Positions 40,922 to 48,653 of a stretch of 64,000 nt of DNA are shown here, one piece after another (position 1 is the first letter of the stretch; each line of letters starts with the position of its first letter). The position numbers and the translations under genes are program-made. The notes below the pieces were generated by a model that made no database searches, was not told the origin of the DNA, and saw only the letters and a list, made by a program, of their open reading frames with translations. The stretch is from Streptomyces cavernae. Lineage in GTDB: Bacteria > Actinomycetota > Actinomycetes > Streptomycetales > Streptomycetaceae. The DNA is taken from contig NZ_RPDJ01000007.1 in NCBI RefSeq assembly GCF_004023625.1, forward strand, positions 308,017 to 372,016, read 5' to 3'.

Positions 40922-40979
40922 ACCCGGTGTGGGTCAGCCACGAACGCTCGATTGTCGGTGTGGGTCAGCCACGAGCGCT
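40896..40979. repeat. Three 24-bp repeats of the gene's 3' end
   Basis: A 24-bp unit beginning CGGTGTGGGTCAGCCACGA occurs at 40896-40919, 40925-40948 and 40956-40979; copies differ at one position. Copy 1 is the 3' end of the secreted-protein gene. Copy 3 overlaps the last codons of the convergent GntR gene. The short spacers (5 and 7 bp) are unrelated. Confidence 0.94.
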
Positions 40980-41669
40980 GACGCCCGCCCCCGGCTCCCG
41001 CCGTCCGGTACGGCACTGCATCGGATAGCTCGCGGCCTCCACTGCCGCCGCCTGCGCGTCTCCCGCCCGGATGGCGTCCACCACCCGGCCGTGGTCCAGA
41101 TAGGACTCCGGCGTCAGCTCCTCGCCCACGTCACCGCGGAGCCAGTCGCGCAGCACCTCGCCCAGGTCCGCGTACAGCGCCGTCATCACGTCGTTGCGGG
41201 AGGCTGCCACCACCGCCATGTGGAAACTGGCGTCGGCCGTCACGAACACCTCCGCGTCGCCCGACTCCCAGGCCTCCTCGCGCCGCACCAGCAACGCGTC
41301 CAACTGCTTCAGATCACGCTCGGTGCGCCGCTCGGCGGCCAGCTTGGCGGCACCGGACTCCAGCGTGGAGCGCAGTTCGGCGATGTGGCGCGGGTCGGTC
41401 TCCGCGAACCGCCGGTGCATCACTCCGGCCAGTTCGCTGGTCGCCACGACGTAGGTGCCCGAGCCCTGCCGGATGTCCAGCAGACCGTTGTGGGCGAGGG
41501 CACGCACCGCCTCACGGACCGTGTTGCGGGCGACACCCAGTTCCGCGACCAGTTCGGGCTCGGTCGGAATGCGCGAGCCGACCGGCCACTCACCGGAGGT
41601 GATCTGGTTCCGCAGCGCTGCGATGACCTGCTCGGACAGCGCCGACCGGCGCGGGTGGCTCAACGGCAT
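40965..41669 (-). CDS. FadR/GntR family transcriptional regulator (FCD domain)
   Basis: 234 residues from ATG at 41669. The N-terminal winged helix has LSEQVIAALRNQITSGEWPVGSRIPTEPELVAELGVARNTVREAVRAL. The C-terminal FCD ligand domain has ASFHMAVVAASRNDVMTALYADL and YLDHGRVVDAIRAGDAQAA, with the metal-site histidines of FadR-like proteins. A longer start at 41744 is less likely because a promoter (-10 at 41726-41731) and a palindrome (41699-41712) fit between. It diverges from the MFS gene and probably controls it and itself. Confidence 0.88.
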   Translation of the reverse strand: MPLSHPRRSALSEQVIAALRNQITSGEWPVGSRIPTEPELVAELGVARNTVREAVRALAHNGLLDIRQGSGTYVVATSELAGVMHRRFAETDPRHIAELRSTLESGAAKLAAERRTERDLKQLDALLVRREEAWESGDAEVFVTADASFHMAVVAASRNDVMTALYADLGEVLRDWLRGDVGEELTPESYLDHGRVVDAIRAGDAQAAAVEAASYPMQCRTGRREPGAGVSARG

Positions 41670-41698
41670 CGGGATCCCAGGTGCTGAGAGGGCTTTGA

Positions 41699-41712
41699 GA
41701 CCTTGGAAGGTC
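41699..41712. promoter_or_regulatory. Probable GntR operator between gntR and MFS genes
   Basis: GACCTTGGAAGGTC: 6-bp inverted arms GACCTT/AAGGTC around GG. It sits just downstream of a minus-strand -10 (TAGAAT, 41731-41726) that would start the gntR message near 41719, and about 20 bp upstream of the + strand -10 for the MFS gene. That is the expected place for autoregulation. Confidence 0.55.
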
Positions 41713-41729
41713 CATTCATCCCATGATTC

Positions 41730-41735
41730 TATGAT
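41730..41735 (+). promoter_or_regulatory. -10 hexamer for a leaderless MFS transcript
   Basis: TATGAT lies with 7 nt between it and the ATG at 41743. No Shine-Dalgarno precedes that ATG. It overlaps the divergent -10 of gntR by two bases, so the two promoters are mutually exclusive or co-regulated. Confidence 0.5.
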
Positions 41736-41742
41736 GCGGCTC

Positions 41743-43383
41743 ATGCTTTCGAGGAACGCGGGAACCGGGACGACGGTGTCCACAACGATGCGCAACACCA
41801 CCGACGAACTTGAAACAAAGTCCACGCGCGCGTGGACGAGACGTCTGATACCGGTCGCGATCGTGCTCGCCGCGCTCAATCTGCGCCCGGCGATCACCAG
41901 CTTCGGCTCCCTCCTCGAGGAGGTGCGCGACGCGCTCGGCATGAGCGGCAGCGTCGCCGGCCTGCTCACCTCCATGCCACCGCTGTGTTTCGCCGTCTTC
42001 GGTGTCATGGCCCCCAGGCTGTCCCGTCGCTTCGGGCCCGGCACGGTGGTGTGCGCGGGCATGGTGGCGATCGCCGCGGGCCTGCTGATCCGTCCCTTCG
42101 CCGGGAACACGGCGGCCTTCCTGGCTGCGAGCGCGCTCGCCCTCATGGGGATCGCGGTCAGCAACGTCCTGATGCCGGTCATCGTCAAGCGCTGGTTCCC
42201 CGACCGCATCGGACCCATGACCGGTCTGTACTCGATGGCGGTGGCCCTCGGCACCGCGGCCGCGGCGGCGGTCACCGTGCCCCTGACGGGGGCCCTGGGC
42301 GGCAGCTGGCAATCCGGACTCGCCGCATGGGCGTCGCTCGCGGCCGTGGCGGGGATGGCGTGGCTGCCCCTGGTACGGGACCACGGAGCGGCCCCGGGCG
42401 TACGGCCGGTCCCCGAGGACGAGCGCCCCGGGGCAGACGGCGGGGCAGACGAGGGGGCAGACGACGGGGGATCGGCGCCCGTAGCAGGATCTGCGCGCGC
42501 GGGCGGAGCGGCTCCCCGGAGCGGGTCGGGACGTGCGGATGGAGCGGCGCTCGGGAACCGGGCGGGGCGTGCGGATGGAGCGGCGCTCGGGAACCGGGCG
42601 GCGCGCGCGGGCGGGTCGGCGCGCGCGGGTGAAGCGGTTCGCGTGCGCGGGTCGGGGCGCGCGGTCCAGGGTGGGCCGGGGCGTCCCGGCCGCAGGGGCG
42701 GCGTGCCCGGGCAGCGAGGCCGGGGCGGTGCGCCCCCGCATCCCCGTCCCGAGCCCGGTGGGGTGTCCCCTCACCCCTGGCCGGACGGCGGCCGACTGCG
42801 CATGACCCGCAGTCGCACCGCCTGGGCGCTCGCCCTGTTCTTCGGGCTCCAGGCCACCGGCGCGTACATCACCATGGGCTGGATGGCGCAGATCTTCCGG
42901 GACGCGGGCGTGCCCGCGAGCACGGCCGGGCTGCTGCTGGCCGTCACCATGGTGATGGGCGTGCCGCTCTCCTTCGTCATCCCGCGCCTGGCCACCCGCC
43001 TGCCGCACCAGGGCCCGATCGTGGTGGCCCTCGGCCTCTGCGGGCTCGCGGGCTACGCGGGCCTCCACTTCGCCCCGGCGGCCGGCGCCTGGGCCTGGGC
43101 GCTGCTCATCGGCGTGGCCAACTGTTCGTTCCCGCTCGCTCTCACGATGGTCGGCATGCGGGCCAGGACAGGCGCCGGCGTCGCCCAGCTCTCCGCGTTC
43201 GCCCAGAGCACCGGCTATCTGATCTCGATCCCCGGCCCGCTCCTGGTGGGCGTGCTCTACCAGCACAGCGACGGCTGGGGCCTGCCCCTCGCGCTGATGT
43301 CGGCCCTGCTGATCCCGCAGATGGCGGTGGGCGTCCTGGCGGGCCGCAACCGAACGATCGAAGACGAGGCAGCCGCAGTATGA
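41743..43383 (+). CDS. MFS transporter (CynX/NimT-like) with a long low-complexity loop
   Basis: 546 residues from ATG at 41743; other in-frame ATGs at 41731, 41734 and 41788 are possible. Twelve helices are expected, with the CynX/NimT opener LIPVAIVLAALNLRPAITS and VKRWFPDRIGPMTGLYSMA in the first half, and LALTMVGMRARTGAGVAQLSAF in the second. Between helices 6 and 7 lies an unusual insertion of about 130 residues (about 218-350) rich in Gly, Arg, Ala and Pro, coded by DNA repeats. The family exports or imports small anions such as cyanate or nitroimidazoles; the substrate here is unknown. A 38-residue partner gene follows. Confidence 0.87.
   Translation: MLSRNAGTGTTVSTTMRNTTDELETKSTRAWTRRLIPVAIVLAALNLRPAITSFGSLLEEVRDALGMSGSVAGLLTSMPPLCFAVFGVMAPRLSRRFGPGTVVCAGMVAIAAGLLIRPFAGNTAAFLAASALALMGIAVSNVLMPVIVKRWFPDRIGPMTGLYSMAVALGTAAAAAVTVPLTGALGGSWQSGLAAWASLAAVAGMAWLPLVRDHGAAPGVRPVPEDERPGADGGADEGADDGGSAPVAGSARAGGAAPRSGSGRADGAALGNRAGRADGAALGNRAARAGGSARAGEAVRVRGSGRAVQGGPGRPGRRGGVPGQRGRGGAPPHPRPEPGGVSPHPWPDGGRLRMTRSRTAWALALFFGLQATGAYITMGWMAQIFRDAGVPASTAGLLLAVTMVMGVPLSFVIPRLATRLPHQGPIVVALGLCGLAGYAGLHFAPAAGAWAWALLIGVANCSFPLALTMVGMRARTGAGVAQLSAFAQSTGYLISIPGPLLVGVLYQHSDGWGLPLALMSALLIPQMAVGVLAGRNRTIEDEAAAV
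42532..42601. repeat. 36-bp-period tandem repeat inside the MFS gene
   Basis: A 34-bp unit starting CGTGCGGATGGAGCGGCGC is exact at 42532-42565 and 42568-42601 (36-bp period, in frame). Shorter GCGCGCGGGCGG-like units surround it. It encodes GRADGAALGNRA twice in the cytoplasmic loop. Confidence 0.93.
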
Positions 43384-43445
43384 CCTCCCCGGCGGCACGG
43401 GGACCCGGGCGAAGCGCACCGGGCCGCGGGTGGGAGACTCCTCCT

Positions 43446-43562
43446 ATGCCCGTGCTCGACCCGAACCCCCAGAACGGCCAGAAGAAGATGCTGCTCGTCT
43501 TCGGCGCCTTCTTCGCCATCTTCGTGATCATCGGGATCATCGCGTCAATCGCCGCGCCCTGA
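43446..43562 (+). CDS. Small single-helix membrane protein (SGM_5486-type transporter partner)
   Basis: 38 residues; ATG at 43446 with GGGAG upstream. A short polar head with NPQNGQKK is followed by one membrane helix, MLLVFGAFFAIFVIIGIIAS. From memory, this matches a family named SGM_5486 transporter-associated protein, found next to CynX/NimT-like MFS genes. Position 63 bp after the MFS gene fits. It may stabilise or regulate the pump; there is no direct evidence. Confidence 0.75.
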   Translation: MPVLDPNPQNGQKKMLLVFGAFFAIFVIIGIIASIAAP

Positions 43563-44104
43563 TCCCGACCGCGGTGCCCTGATCCCGACGGCTTCACGCT
43601 GATCCGGGTCCGCGTCGTGCGGATCCGGGTCGGCTTCGTGCTGATCAGGCCCGCTTCCTGCTGACCCGGGTCCGCCGCGCCCTGCTCCCGGTCCGTCGCG
43701 CGCCGACCCGGGATGGTTGAGCCGTCATCCCGTTCCGCCGCGCACTGCCCTCGGTCCGCCGCGTGCGCTGATCCCGGCCACCCCACACCCCGCCTCGCCG
43801 CGTACCCCGAGTCGGCCCGGCCCTCAGGGGAGCCGGCCACCGGGCGCATGGTGGGGCTGGCACCACCATCCCCTAGGGGGTGAGTGTCAGGGTCAAGTGG
43901 GTGGATCACCGGATGGGTTGAGGGCCCACGAGCCCGTAGCTTCTGAGTGTGGCCGCGAAGAGCGCCACAACGCGAAGACCCACGGCACCCTCCGGGGACC
44001 CACAGATCCACAGATCCACAGATCCACAGATCCTGGCAGTCCCACAGACCCACAGATCCCGCAGACCCACGAACCCGCAGAACCCACGAACCCACGGAGG
44101 CGGC
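43563..44104. other. 542-bp gene-free region with degenerate and short tandem repeats
   Basis: Two kinds of repeat fill it. From 43563 to about 43790, degenerate 25-30-bp units of CTGATCCCGAC / GATCCGGGTCCGCGTCG recur. At 44000-44031 there are four perfect copies of CCACAGAT, followed by looser CCCACAGACC, CCCACGAACC units to about 44095. No frame has gene-like codon use. The 3' part directly precedes the ribosome binding site of the next small gene. Confidence 0.8.
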
Positions 44105-44320
44105 ATGTCGGCCCGTACGCGCACCCGGCCCAACCCGGCCCGCCCGGGCGGCGTCGAGATCCGGTTGCCCTGGTGGGGCTTCGCCCTGCCCACCGTCGCC
44201 TTCGTGGCCCTGCTGCTGGTGATACTGAACCCGGCCGACGCACAGGCGGCCGGCAGTGACCCCGTGATCAGCCAGCTCGTGGAGCGCATCCAGCAGTCGG
44301 TGCAGCACACCGCCCCTTGA
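44105..44320 (+). CDS. Small membrane-anchored protein, unknown function
   Basis: 71 residues; ATG at 44105 with GGAGG upstream. An Arg/Pro-rich N-terminus (SARTRTRPNPARPGG) precedes one hydrophobic helix (WWGFALPTVAFVALLLVILN), then an Ala-rich linker and an amphipathic C-terminal helix (DPVISQLVERIQQSVQH). The N-in topology would place the C-terminus outside. No family is recognised. The upstream CCACAGAT repeats may affect its expression. Confidence 0.65.
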   Translation: MSARTRTRPNPARPGGVEIRLPWWGFALPTVAFVALLLVILNPADAQAAGSDPVISQLVERIQQSVQHTAP

Positions 44321-44408
44321 CCGGCGTCCTCAGGCACCTGTCAACCGAGCCGGGAGAGCATGCCAACTCCCTGCGCCCCATGGCGCGTTTCATGCGAAGC
44401 TGGGACCC

Positions 44409-44927
44409 ATGAGCGTCGCAGAACCCCGCAGGATTGTCCTTTTCCGGCATGCCAAGGCCGACTGGCCCCAGGTGCCCGACCACGAGCGACCGCTCGCGGA
44501 TCGGGGCCGCAAGGACGCCGCCGTCGCCGGACGCAAGCTCGCCGACACAGGTATCCCCTTCGACCTGGCCCTCTGCTCCACCGCTAACCGGACCCGCGAG
44601 ACCTGGAAACTCGCCGTACAGGAGTTCCCGCAGCGGCCGAAGACGGTCTACGAGGAGAGGATCTACGAGGCGTCGCCCGGCGAGCTGATCACCGTGCTGA
44701 ACGAGATCCCGGACGACGTGCAGAACGTCATCCTGATCGGCCACAACCCCGGCGTCCAAGGCCTGGCCGAGGTGCTGTCGGGGGACGCCGACGCCGACGC
44801 CCGGAACCGGATGAACCGCCGGGGCTTTCCCGCCGCCGCGTTCTCGCTGCTCTCCTTCAACGGCATCTGGAAGTCGCTGGAGCCGGGCGCGGCGACCCTG
44901 ACCGACTACTGGGCCCCCTCGGAGTAG
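44409..44927 (+). CDS. SixA-type histidine phosphatase
   Basis: 172 residues; ATG at 44409. The phosphatase motif RHAKAD (Arg-His) lies at the end of the first strand (RRIVLFRHAKAD), the second Arg is in ANRTRETW, and the second His is in LIGHNPGVQGL. These place it in the histidine phosphatase superfamily close to SixA, which dephosphorylates phosphohistidine domains. No phosphorelay gene is adjacent, so the target is unknown. A bidirectional terminator separates it from serB. Confidence 0.88.
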   Translation: MSVAEPRRIVLFRHAKADWPQVPDHERPLADRGRKDAAVAGRKLADTGIPFDLALCSTANRTRETWKLAVQEFPQRPKTVYEERIYEASPGELITVLNEIPDDVQNVILIGHNPGVQGLAEVLSGDADADARNRMNRRGFPAAAFSLLSFNGIWKSLEPGAATLTDYWAPSE

Positions 44928-44954
44928 ACCGGAGCAGACCTTCGTCGCACGCAC

Positions 44955-44990
44955 CGAGGTCCCGGCGCCGCACCAGGCACCGGGACCTCG
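44955..44990. terminator. Bidirectional terminator between the phosphatase and serB
   Basis: CGAGGTCCCGG (44955-44965) and CCGGGACCTCG (44980-44990) form a perfect 11-bp stem with a 14-nt loop, 28 nt from one stop and 16 nt from the other. Confidence 0.85.
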
Positions 44991-45005
44991 TCGTACCGGG
45001 ACGCC

Positions 45006-46322
45006 TCAGACGGTGGCGTCGGCGTCCGCTCCGCCGAGCGGCTGTTCCTGCGTGTCCGGCCCGAGGAGTTCCCGCTCCGGGGCGTCCGGCGAGAGGAGGT
45101 CCCGCGCGTCCGGCCCGAGGGGCTCGTGCATGTCCGCCGCCTCGACCTCCTCGCGCGTGACCCCCAGCAGATAGAGCACGGTGTCCAGGAAGGGCACGTT
45201 CACCGCGGTGTGCGCCGCCTCGCGCACCACCGGCTTGGCGTTGAAGGCCACTCCGAGACCCGCCGCGTTGAGCATGTCCAGGTCATTGGCGCCGTCGCCG
45301 ATCGCGACGGTCTGGGACAGCGGCACCCCGGCCTCCGCGGCGAATCTGCGCAGCAGCCGCGCCTTGCCCTCCCGGTCCACGATCTCGCCGGTGACCCGGC
45401 CGGTGAGCTTCCCGTCGACGATCTCCAGCGTGTTGGCCTGCGCGAAGTCCAGTCCCAGCCGCTCCTTGAGGTCATCCGTGACCTGGGTGAACCCACCGGA
45501 GACGACCCCCACTTGATAGCCGAGGCGCTTCAGCGTGCGGATCAGCGTGCGCGCGCCCGGAGTCAGCCGGACCTCGCTGCGCACCTTGTCCACCACCGAG
45601 GCGTCGAGCCCCTCGAGCAGCGCCACGCGCGCGTGCAGCGACTGCTCGAAGTCCAGTTCCCCGCGCATCGCCGCCGCGGTCACCTCGGCCACCTGCTCCT
45701 CTGCGCCGGCGTGCGCGGCGAAGAGCTCGATCACCTCGTCCTGGATGAGTGTGGAGTCGACATCCATGACGATCAGGCGCTGGGCCCGCCGCTGCAGCCC
45801 GGCCGCGACGACGGCGACGTCCACGTCGAGGAAGGAGGCCTCGGTCACCAGCGCCGTGCGCAGCTTCTCCGTCTCCGTGCCGGAGACCGCGAACTCGACC
45901 GCGGTGACCGGGTACTTGGCGAGCCGGAAGATACGGTCGATGTTGCCGCCGGTCCCGGTGATGGTCGCGGCGATCGCGGCGGTGGACTCGGCGGTCAGCG
46001 GATGCCCGAGGACGGTGACCAGGGAGCGCCCGTGGCCACGCGGGCGGTTGTCGCCGATGCCCGAGATGATCTCGGCCTGCATCTTGATGGACTCCGCCCA
46101 GCTGTGCACGGTCGCCCGAAGATCGCCGTCGAGCTCCGGCCCCGGCGCGGTGACCAGGGCGCACAGGACCATGCGGCCCCGCGTGACGACCTGCTCGATG
46201 TCGATCACGTCGACGGAGTAGGCAGCCAAGGTGTCGAAGAGTCCGGCCGTGATGCCGGGCCGGTCCTTGCCGAAGATCTTGACAAGGAGAGTGGGGGCGT
46301 CAGAGGTCTGGGGAGCGCTCAT
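45006..46322 (-). CDS. serB: Phosphoserine phosphatase with N-terminal ACT domains
   Basis: 438 residues; ATG at 46322. Two ACT-like regulatory domains come first (LLVKIFGKDRPGITAGLFDTL at about 11-31, and VTVLGHPLTAESTAAIAATI). The HAD phosphatase domain has the nucleophile motif DVDST (D187, D189), a Ser/Thr in VVSGGFTQV, and GDGANDLDML near the C-terminus. It removes phosphate from L-phosphoserine in serine synthesis; ACT domains commonly sense serine. The C-terminal about 55 residues are an acidic extension with PLGPDARDLLSPD-type repeats. Confidence 0.94.
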   Translation of the reverse strand: MSAPQTSDAPTLLVKIFGKDRPGITAGLFDTLAAYSVDVIDIEQVVTRGRMVLCALVTAPGPELDGDLRATVHSWAESIKMQAEIISGIGDNRPRGHGRSLVTVLGHPLTAESTAAIAATITGTGGNIDRIFRLAKYPVTAVEFAVSGTETEKLRTALVTEASFLDVDVAVVAAGLQRRAQRLIVMDVDSTLIQDEVIELFAAHAGAEEQVAEVTAAAMRGELDFEQSLHARVALLEGLDASVVDKVRSEVRLTPGARTLIRTLKRLGYQVGVVSGGFTQVTDDLKERLGLDFAQANTLEIVDGKLTGRVTGEIVDREGKARLLRRFAAEAGVPLSQTVAIGDGANDLDMLNAAGLGVAFNAKPVVREAAHTAVNVPFLDTVLYLLGVTREEVEAADMHEPLGPDARDLLSPDAPERELLGPDTQEQPLGGADADATV

Positions 46323-46484
46323 GATGTATCCACGGTAACCGGCACGAAGTACCCGCCACCTTCGAGGTCCGCCCAGCGGACAGCGAACACTGGGCGACGG
46401 TCCGGTAACGGCTGCGTGGCGCAACCGCCCGGTAGCTGTGTGTGCGCCAGGAGAGCCCTGTGTGAGCCAGGCACGGCCGGCCGC

Positions 46485-48428
46485 TCAGCCCCGCCCCCGC
46501 CGGGTCCCGGGCGGCGGTGGTTCGTCCTCCGGCGATGGCGATGGCGGTGGCGGTGGCGGCTGCCGGTCCGGCCGGGAGCGTGGCGGCCGGGACGGCGCAC
46601 CGGGCTGAGGCGGGGCGGGACCGGCCGCCGTGGGCAGCCCTTCGTCCGGCAGCCGCAGATACGGGTTCGTCTCCTCGCGCGGCGGCCGGTAGGGAGCACG
46701 CAGGTGATAGGGACCGGCCGGACCGCCGGTGCCGGAAGCGGGGGCGTGCGGGTCCTGGGGCGCCTGTGGACCGGCACCAGGCGAAGGCGAAGGCGAGGGT
46801 GAAGGTGACGGGGCAGAGGGAGAGCGAGGCGGAGGGGGAGGGGGAGGCGGCTGCGGGGACGGGGCCAAGGGCGGAGGCGGGGATTCGGACCGGGACGTGG
46901 ACCGCGGCGGAGCGTATGACCCGGCGTACGGCTCCGCCTGCCGCCCGTAGGACGCCACCGCCCCACTCCGCTCGTACCGCGGCCCGGGAGCCTTCCCGTA
47001 CGGCAGCCCCTTACCGAGTGCCAGTGGCGCGGCCCGCCGTCCCGCGGCCCCGGCGGCGCAGGCGAGCAGTGCCCCGGCCGCCCCCGCCCCCGCGCCCCAC
47101 ACGGCGCCCAGCAGCAGCGCCATCGCCAGTCGCCCGTGCAGTTCCATCCCCGCCCCGAAGGCATCCACTCCCAGCACGGACAACGAGGCGTCGACGGACA
47201 CGTCCGTCAGATAAGCGAGCAGAGGCAGCCCCAGGGCCGTCACGATCCCCAGCCACAGCGCACACCGCCCGGCGAAGGCGAGCGTCCCACCGCGACGCGC
47301 GGCGGAGCCGCCCTCGTACGCGACCACCTCCGGACGGGGCGTGCGAACCCCGACCAACACCCCCGCAAGCAGCATCATCAGGGCCGAGGCGACGCCCAGC
47401 AGCCATACCCGGCCGTCGAGTTCGGCCAGGCGCCCCAGCGTGACCGTCTGGTCGGTGCCGACCCGCAGCAGGTCGTCGAGCGGGTCGGGCAGGACCTTGA
47501 GGAGTTCGCCGGTGGCCTTGCCGTCCCACGGGACGAAGAGGCCGACGGGGATCCCGAGCCAGACCCCGTTGGGCGCGCCGAGCAGCGCCGCGCCCGTGAC
47601 CAGCTTGGGGTTGTCGTCCCCCACCGCCGCGTACGCCGCCGCCGCGAACCCCGCCGCGACCGCCACCAGCAGCACCGAGACCAGCGCGGACACGGCCGGC
47701 CGCACCACCCGGTGCAACGCCTCCCACCCCCGCGGCAGCGGTGTGCGGCGGGAGGCCAGCAGCGCGACGACGAGAACGCACAGCACCCACGCCGCACCGC
47801 CCAGCAGCGTGGGCACGGTGTCGACGGTGAAGCCGACCGACGCCTTGGCGTCGATGAGCCCGCCGATGTTGTCCGGGAGCAGCCCGCCGAGATCACCGAG
47901 ACCGTCCGGCAGGCTGTCGCCGATGCCGCCGGGCAGAGAGTCGGCCGCGTCGTCGAGGCCCAGCTGCGAGCCGTCGAAGGTGATGACGTCGTGCCCGGCC
48001 CAGGCCAGCCCGCCCAGCGTCGCCACGAAGACGACGAGCACCGCGCCCGCCCGCGCGGCGAGTTCGGCCGGCGCGATGACGGCCCCCGCGGTGCGCAACG
48101 AGCGCAGGAAGAACCAGGACAGCAGCAGCGCCCCGACGAGGCTCACCCCGAGTGGCGTGATCTCGATGGCGGTGGACGCCTCCGCACCCGTCAGCCCGAA
48201 GGCCGACACATCACCGGACGGCGTGACCGAACCACCCGCCCCAAGGGCCACCACAGCAGCGGTCATCGGCCCCAACGAGCCCGCCCTGTCCGCCTCCAGC
48301 AACCGCAGACCGAGAGCGGCGACCCCCGTCATGCCGATCAATGCCCAGCTCACCGACGCGATCGCGCCCAGCAGCACATCGCCCCACGGCACACTCCCAC
48401 CGTGCTCCGCGGTCCCGTCGCTCTCCAT
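46485..48428 (-). CDS. Streptophobe-like multi-pass membrane protein with Pro-rich tail
   Basis: 647 residues; ATG at 48428. About ten hydrophobic helices fill residues 15-480 (first: VLLGAIASVSWALIGMTGVAALGL), interspersed with Gly/Asp-rich loops such as LPGGIGDSLPDGLGDLGGLL. The last 150 residues are cytoplasmic-looking and Pro-rich, with runs of eight prolines and SPSPSPSPSP. From memory this matches a Streptomyces-restricted hydrophobic family called streptophobe. Function is unknown. It is divergent from the FHA-ABC transporter gene, whose FHA domains read phospho-Thr, so a functional link is conceivable but unproven. Confidence 0.75.
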   Translation of the reverse strand: MESDGTAEHGGSVPWGDVLLGAIASVSWALIGMTGVAALGLRLLEADRAGSLGPMTAAVVALGAGGSVTPSGDVSAFGLTGAEASTAIEITPLGVSLVGALLLSWFFLRSLRTAGAVIAPAELAARAGAVLVVFVATLGGLAWAGHDVITFDGSQLGLDDAADSLPGGIGDSLPDGLGDLGGLLPDNIGGLIDAKASVGFTVDTVPTLLGGAAWVLCVLVVALLASRRTPLPRGWEALHRVVRPAVSALVSVLLVAVAAGFAAAAYAAVGDDNPKLVTGAALLGAPNGVWLGIPVGLFVPWDGKATGELLKVLPDPLDDLLRVGTDQTVTLGRLAELDGRVWLLGVASALMMLLAGVLVGVRTPRPEVVAYEGGSAARRGGTLAFAGRCALWLGIVTALGLPLLAYLTDVSVDASLSVLGVDAFGAGMELHGRLAMALLLGAVWGAGAGAAGALLACAAGAAGRRAAPLALGKGLPYGKAPGPRYERSGAVASYGRQAEPYAGSYAPPRSTSRSESPPPPLAPSPQPPPPPPPPRSPSAPSPSPSPSPSPGAGPQAPQDPHAPASGTGGPAGPYHLRAPYRPPREETNPYLRLPDEGLPTAAGPAPPQPGAPSRPPRSRPDRQPPPPPPSPSPEDEPPPPGTRRGRG

Positions 48429-48614
48429 GACGCCCCCGATCCGCGTAGCGGCGTCTGCACGCCGCGTGTCCCCCTCGCGTGGGACTACCACTCTCCGGTC
48501 CGGTCACAACCCCGTCAACGGGGCCGCACGGCAGGCACGAGCGGGTCTTCACAAGGCCCGGCTTTCGGTCAGGGAGCTGGGCCTGAAATAGTTCCCCACG
48601 ATGTTCGACATCCC

Positions 48615-48620
48615 TAGACT
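48615..48620 (+). promoter_or_regulatory. Candidate -10 for the FHA-ABC transporter gene
   Basis: TAGACT, 33 nt before the GTG start, in an AT-richer stretch of the 225-bp divergent intergenic region. Transcription would begin near 48627 and give a short leader containing the GGGGGA ribosome binding site. Confidence 0.35.
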
Positions 48621-48653
48621 CCCTGTGATGGGGGTAACTCGGGGGACAACTCA

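Noticed and set aside
40896..40979. CRISPR or integron attC-like repeats
   Set aside because: Spacers are only 5-7 bp, there is no inverted symmetry, and no integrase or cas gene is near; it is a tandem 3'-end duplication.
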